Part shown: positions 60,684-64,000 of the stretch, piece by piece
Position numbering within the stretch: position 1 is the stretch's first letter
How the letters are laid out: each line of letters starts with the position of its first letter
Assembly: GCF_020360975.1 (NCBI RefSeq)
Contig: NW_025408673.1
Span: 930,001 to 994,000, forward strand
From: Hirsutella rhossiliensis
Lineage: Eukaryota; Ascomycota; Sordariomycetes; Hypocreales; Ophiocordycipitaceae
Direction of reading: 5' to 3'
Length of the DNA stretch: 64,000 nt
Translations under genes and position numbers: made by a program
The notes under the pieces: generated by a model
The model's database searches: none
Told to the model about the DNA's origin: nothing
Seen by the model: the letters and a program-made list of their open reading frames with translations, nothing else

Positions 60684-62695
60684 ACTATAGCTATAAGGGT
60701 CTAAAAGGATATACTTACTAAGGTAGCTACCTTAGTAAGAAGATCCCCTTTTTCCTACTAGTTCCTATAGATTACTAGCTAGGCCTTCTACTTTTAAAGG
60801 AAGCTATATTTATAAATCCTATAGATAAAGACCTACTTATAGCTAAGGGCCTATTTTCCTTTTACCTTTTTTTTAAGAACCTCTTTAAAAGACCTTATCT
60901 CTTTATATAAGGCTAGGTAGTCTTTCTAGGCCTAGAAAAACTAGTTTTTAAAAGGGTGTTTTTCTAGCTACTTTTAGTTTACTAAGAGGTCTAGAAGGTT
61001 TCTTTTATATACCTTCCTTACTAATAACTATAGATTAAAAAGCTAGTTTACTATAAATACTTTATAAGAACTATCTTTTATAAGTATAAGATAAAAGTTA
61101 GAAAATTAATAGAAATAAGAGAAAGGTTATAATTCTATTATATTAGGCCTTATACCTTCCTTTACTTCCTAAAGTAAGGATAAAATAGTAGCTAGATAAT
61201 CCTTTAAGAGAGAGAAAGGTACCTTTCCTACCCCTTTAAGAGCTAAAGTAAGAAGACTAATAAAAAGAATTTACTTTTAGATCTTATTTTTATTTTATTA
61301 AAGAAGGTATAAGAAGGTAAGCGTATTCTAGCTTTACCGCTTTACTATAGTTTCCTTCTTTATTAAGATTGTCTAATTTAATAGCTTCCTTTTTTTAAAG
61401 TTAGCGTTATCTTTAATTACTTTAATATTAGTTTCTTTTTTTTCTTTATCTAAGACCTCTTTTTAAGACTATTAAAAAGGGGGGATTTAGATCTTTTAAA
61501 TTAGCTAACGCTAAGAGAGTAAAAGGGGCTATTAATCTATTTATTCGTCGAAGAAGCTATATTTATTAAACATTATATTCTTAGTTAAAATAACCTTTTA
61601 TAGAAAAGGAATCTAGATTTAAAAGATATTTATAGAGCTATAACTAATAAAGTATTTAATAAAAGCTCTTAAATTAAGCTTTCTTTTTATCTTTCTTTTT
61701 AGCTATATATCGGTAGGTATAGTATATACTTTATAGCTATAAGTATAAAGGTAGGCTAGTAAGGCCCTCTTTTTTATAAAGAGCTTATAAGGGGATTTCT
61801 AGTCTATTTCCTAGGTTTCCTTTATAAGGTCCTTTAAGTCCTTATAGCTCCTAAGGTCCTTAAGGTCCTTAGGGGTTTAGTTTTATAAATAATAAGTAGC
61901 TTTAATAATTTCCCTTTAAAAGTTATAAGGAAGCTTTATAGTAAGTCTTATTATATAAGGCCTTTTTATTATAGTACCCCTTAATCTTTCTACCCCTTTA
62001 TTTTAGGCCTAGGTATTTAGTATTAATAAGAAGGGTAAAATATACCTTTTTTAAAGCTAATTTAAGATATCCTTTATAAAAAGCTCTCTATTAAACTAGA
62101 TCTTCTTTACCTTATAGCTAAAGTAGGATTTAATTTAGTTAATAAAGTCTTAGAGGGTAAACTAGTTATACTTACTTAAGTAAGTCTCTAAGAAATAAGG
62201 GAAAATTATCCTTAAAAACCTAATTATAAAAAATATTACCTTAATAAAGCTTTTATAGTCCTTAAAGATATTAGTTTAATAGACCTAAATTTCCTTATAT
62301 AGCTAGTCTAGCTATAAAAGGGTTTATCTAGAAATTTATCTCTTAGTCTCCCCTTAGCTAGAGTATTTATATTTAATAGTTTTAAGGCCTTTAATTTAAA
62401 CGCCCTACTACTAGCCTAGCTAATATAAAGCTAGAGGGCTAAGGTAACTAAGTTATATATATTAAAGAAGACCGTCTCTTTTTATAGTTAACCTATTCCT
62501 CTTAGTAGGGAAAGCTAACTTCTTAAAAGGTTCCTTTTTAAGGATAGGTCGGAATTTAAAAATAAATTAACTAAATTTCTCCTTAGTAAGCTTAATTATT
62601 TAATTCTTCTAGACTAGCCTTATAGGCTTAGAAGTTATATCTTAGAAGATTCCTTCCTCTTAAAAAAAGCGAAAGGAAATTAAGCTTATTAAAAA

Positions 62696-63944
62696 TTATA
62701 AGAATATACCTTTATATTCTTATTTTACTATTATAAAGAAATAATAGGCATAGGGAGGCTCTATAGAATAAGCTAGTAAAAAGAGGCTCTATAATATAGT
62801 CTAAGGGAATAACCCTTAAAGATAAAGACCTCTACTAGATATCTATACCTTCCTTTAGGAAAAGCGGGTTAAGATAAGCCTATCCTAATAAAATAAAATA
62901 TATATAAAATACATAAGTTAATTACGAGTAGAACGGATACCCTATTGCCTATTTTAGCCTAGCGGTTGCGAAGATATCCGCGATACGAGAATAGGTAGGG
63001 CATAGAATATTCTAGTTAAATCTACTACTTATACTAAAACCTATAGTCTTACGTTAACTATTACGTTATAATTAGACTACCTACTAAGTTAGGAGGATAT
63101 ACTATAGATAGAGCTTTTTAAGTACTATAGAATATACTAGAAAGCTAACTAATTAGTCTACTAGTAGGCGAGTAATAGTCTATAAAGGATAAAGGATTTC
63201 CCTAGGAGTAGTAGATATAATAAGTAAGTTTATAAGTATCTTTTATAACGCTATTCTTTTAATATATTATTTAGTCCCTTATATACTTATTATAAATTCC
63301 GGACGAAATTCTACCCTATACTCCTTCGACCGATCTTTCTACTTATATTATCGATTACCTAATCCTACGCTTATTACTTATACCTTTTTATACCCCCCTA
63401 TAGGTTATTAGGATAATAGAATATAAGGCGTAGTAAAGAGCCTTAATTTTAATCTTAAAAGCGATAGAGTAGAAAGTTATCGATATCCTTAAAATTCAAC
63501 TAAAAATAAGAGTCCTTAAAAAAGGGTATAGGCCTTATAAGAACCCCCTTTTCCTTATAATAATAAAAGATAGAGGACTATACTTAATTAATTCTACTAT
63601 ATATATAAATACCGTTATAATAAGAGATATAAACCTACTATAAATATAGATAAGTTTAGTAACTACTTCTTAATATATAAGATCCTTTCCCTCTTAAACC
63701 TTTTTTTAAGCTATAATTAGATCCCTCTTAATATTAAAAGCTATAACTTAACGATATTCGTAATACTTATTAGCCTCTTATATATATATACTCCCTTAAG
63801 GGGCTATAAACTTAGTCGGCTAATTTATAAGGATAATATAAAGAATCCTATAAAACCTTATACTAAATATCTATAAGAATTTCCTCGATAATATAGGTAT
63901 TAAGGGGCCCGATATAACGTATAATAATAAAGAGGTAGTATTAA
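62696..63944 (+). mobile_element. RIPed Ty3/gypsy RT fragment, distinct family
   Basis: The plus strand reads a degraded reverse transcriptase: a segment with RPYKNP and FLI near 63,530-63,570, then LINST..., VIIRDINL near 63,585-63,645, a PLRGYKL segment near 63,785-63,810 and FLDNIGIKGP near 63,880-63,910, where LDD is expected. These match fungal Ty3/gypsy RT. Stops and losses fit RIP. The upstream part (62,696-63,400) is unidentified. The element is cut by a copia LTR at 63,945. Confidence 0.75.
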
Positions 63945-64000
63945 TATCGCGAAGCGTAGCTTGATTTCGTAGTTCTCGGAGATATCCCTTAGTACGAGGG
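63945..64000 (+). repeat. Start of a plus-oriented copia LTR, cut by the window edge
   Basis: The last 56 bp begin tatcgcgaagcgtagc and continue into the ggagatatcccttag region. This is the family A LTR in the orientation opposite to the 58,116 and 60,208 copies. It inserted into the gypsy RT fragment; CpA and TpG are partly kept (gtacgaggg). Confidence 0.85.

Larger units (their letters stand above)
58116..62695 (-). mobile_element. RIPed, truncated copia copy (family A) with a nested solo LTR
   Basis: Collinear with 2,654 to about 6,705 of the full-length element after removal of the insertion 60,208-60,688. It has a 3' LTR (58,116-58,599), RNase H and RT (YVDN at 59,917-59,928 where the other copy has YVDD) and part of integrase. 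It breaks off near 62,695, so the gag side and the 5' LTR are missing. CpA and TpG are strongly depleted inside, but the outer 120 bp of the LTR near the gene island keep many. Confidence 0.9.

Noticed and set aside
60204..60704. Two short ORFs in the solo LTR
   Set aside because: They are LTR sequence that appears open only because it escaped RIP; no coding function is expected in a solo LTR.

Overview
The window looks like a chromosome segment of a filamentous ascomycete (Pezizomycotina, perhaps a Sordariomycete). The host genes have short introns of 50-81 nt with CTAAC- or CTGAC-like branch sites, and the repeats carry a saturated RIP (repeat-induced point mutation) footprint. It is a two-compartment region: a gene island at about 25.4-58.1 kb between two blocks of dead transposons (1-25.4 kb and 58.1-64 kb).

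In the transposon blocks CpA and TpG are almost absent and TpA is very common, so ATG has nearly vanished; this explains why the left 25 kb has no ATG-started ORF of useful length. Readable relics are: (i) two copies of a Ty3/gypsy chromovirus on the minus strand (1-10,901 and about 12,550-17,702); (ii) a complete 6,283-bp Ty1/copia element (2,654-8,936, TSD atatt) nested in the first copy; (iii) partial copies and single LTRs of that copia family at 20.3-22.8, 23.4-23.9, 58.1-62.7 and 63.9-64 kb; (iv) a different Ty3/gypsy RT fragment at 62.7-63.9 kb; (v) a GC-rich ghost ORF at 11,467-12,378 whose stops fit RIP. A copia solo LTR at 60,208-60,683 is not RIPed although it sits inside a RIPed copy of its own family.

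The island begins with a young, non-RIPed Ty3/gypsy chromovirus (26,396-34,082; near-identical 305/306-bp LTRs, TSD ctacg) whose genes are nevertheless broken by indels. It inserted about 35 bp beyond the stop of a broken phosphotransferase (APH-like) locus lying as two oppositely oriented pieces. Then come an FAD-dependent oxidoreductase (minus), the complex I 9.5-kDa subunit (plus), a BEACH/WD40 protein of the Bph1 family (minus, 2,582 codons), a large NFX1-type zinc-finger helicase of the ZNFX1/Hrr1 type with an N-terminal CCCH finger (minus, 1,972 codons), and a 2OG-Fe(II) oxygenase-like gene (minus) that seems damaged by a frameshift and a lost splice donor and starts only about 90 bp from the right transposon block.

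The host genes are not an operon or an obvious metabolic cluster. They cover respiration, vesicle trafficking and RNA surveillance or silencing. The strongest stories are the repeat stratigraphy (elements nested, RIPed, then invaded by non-RIPed copies), the RIPed ghost gene, and decay of the genes nearest the transposon edges (APH-like on the left, 2OG oxygenase on the right).
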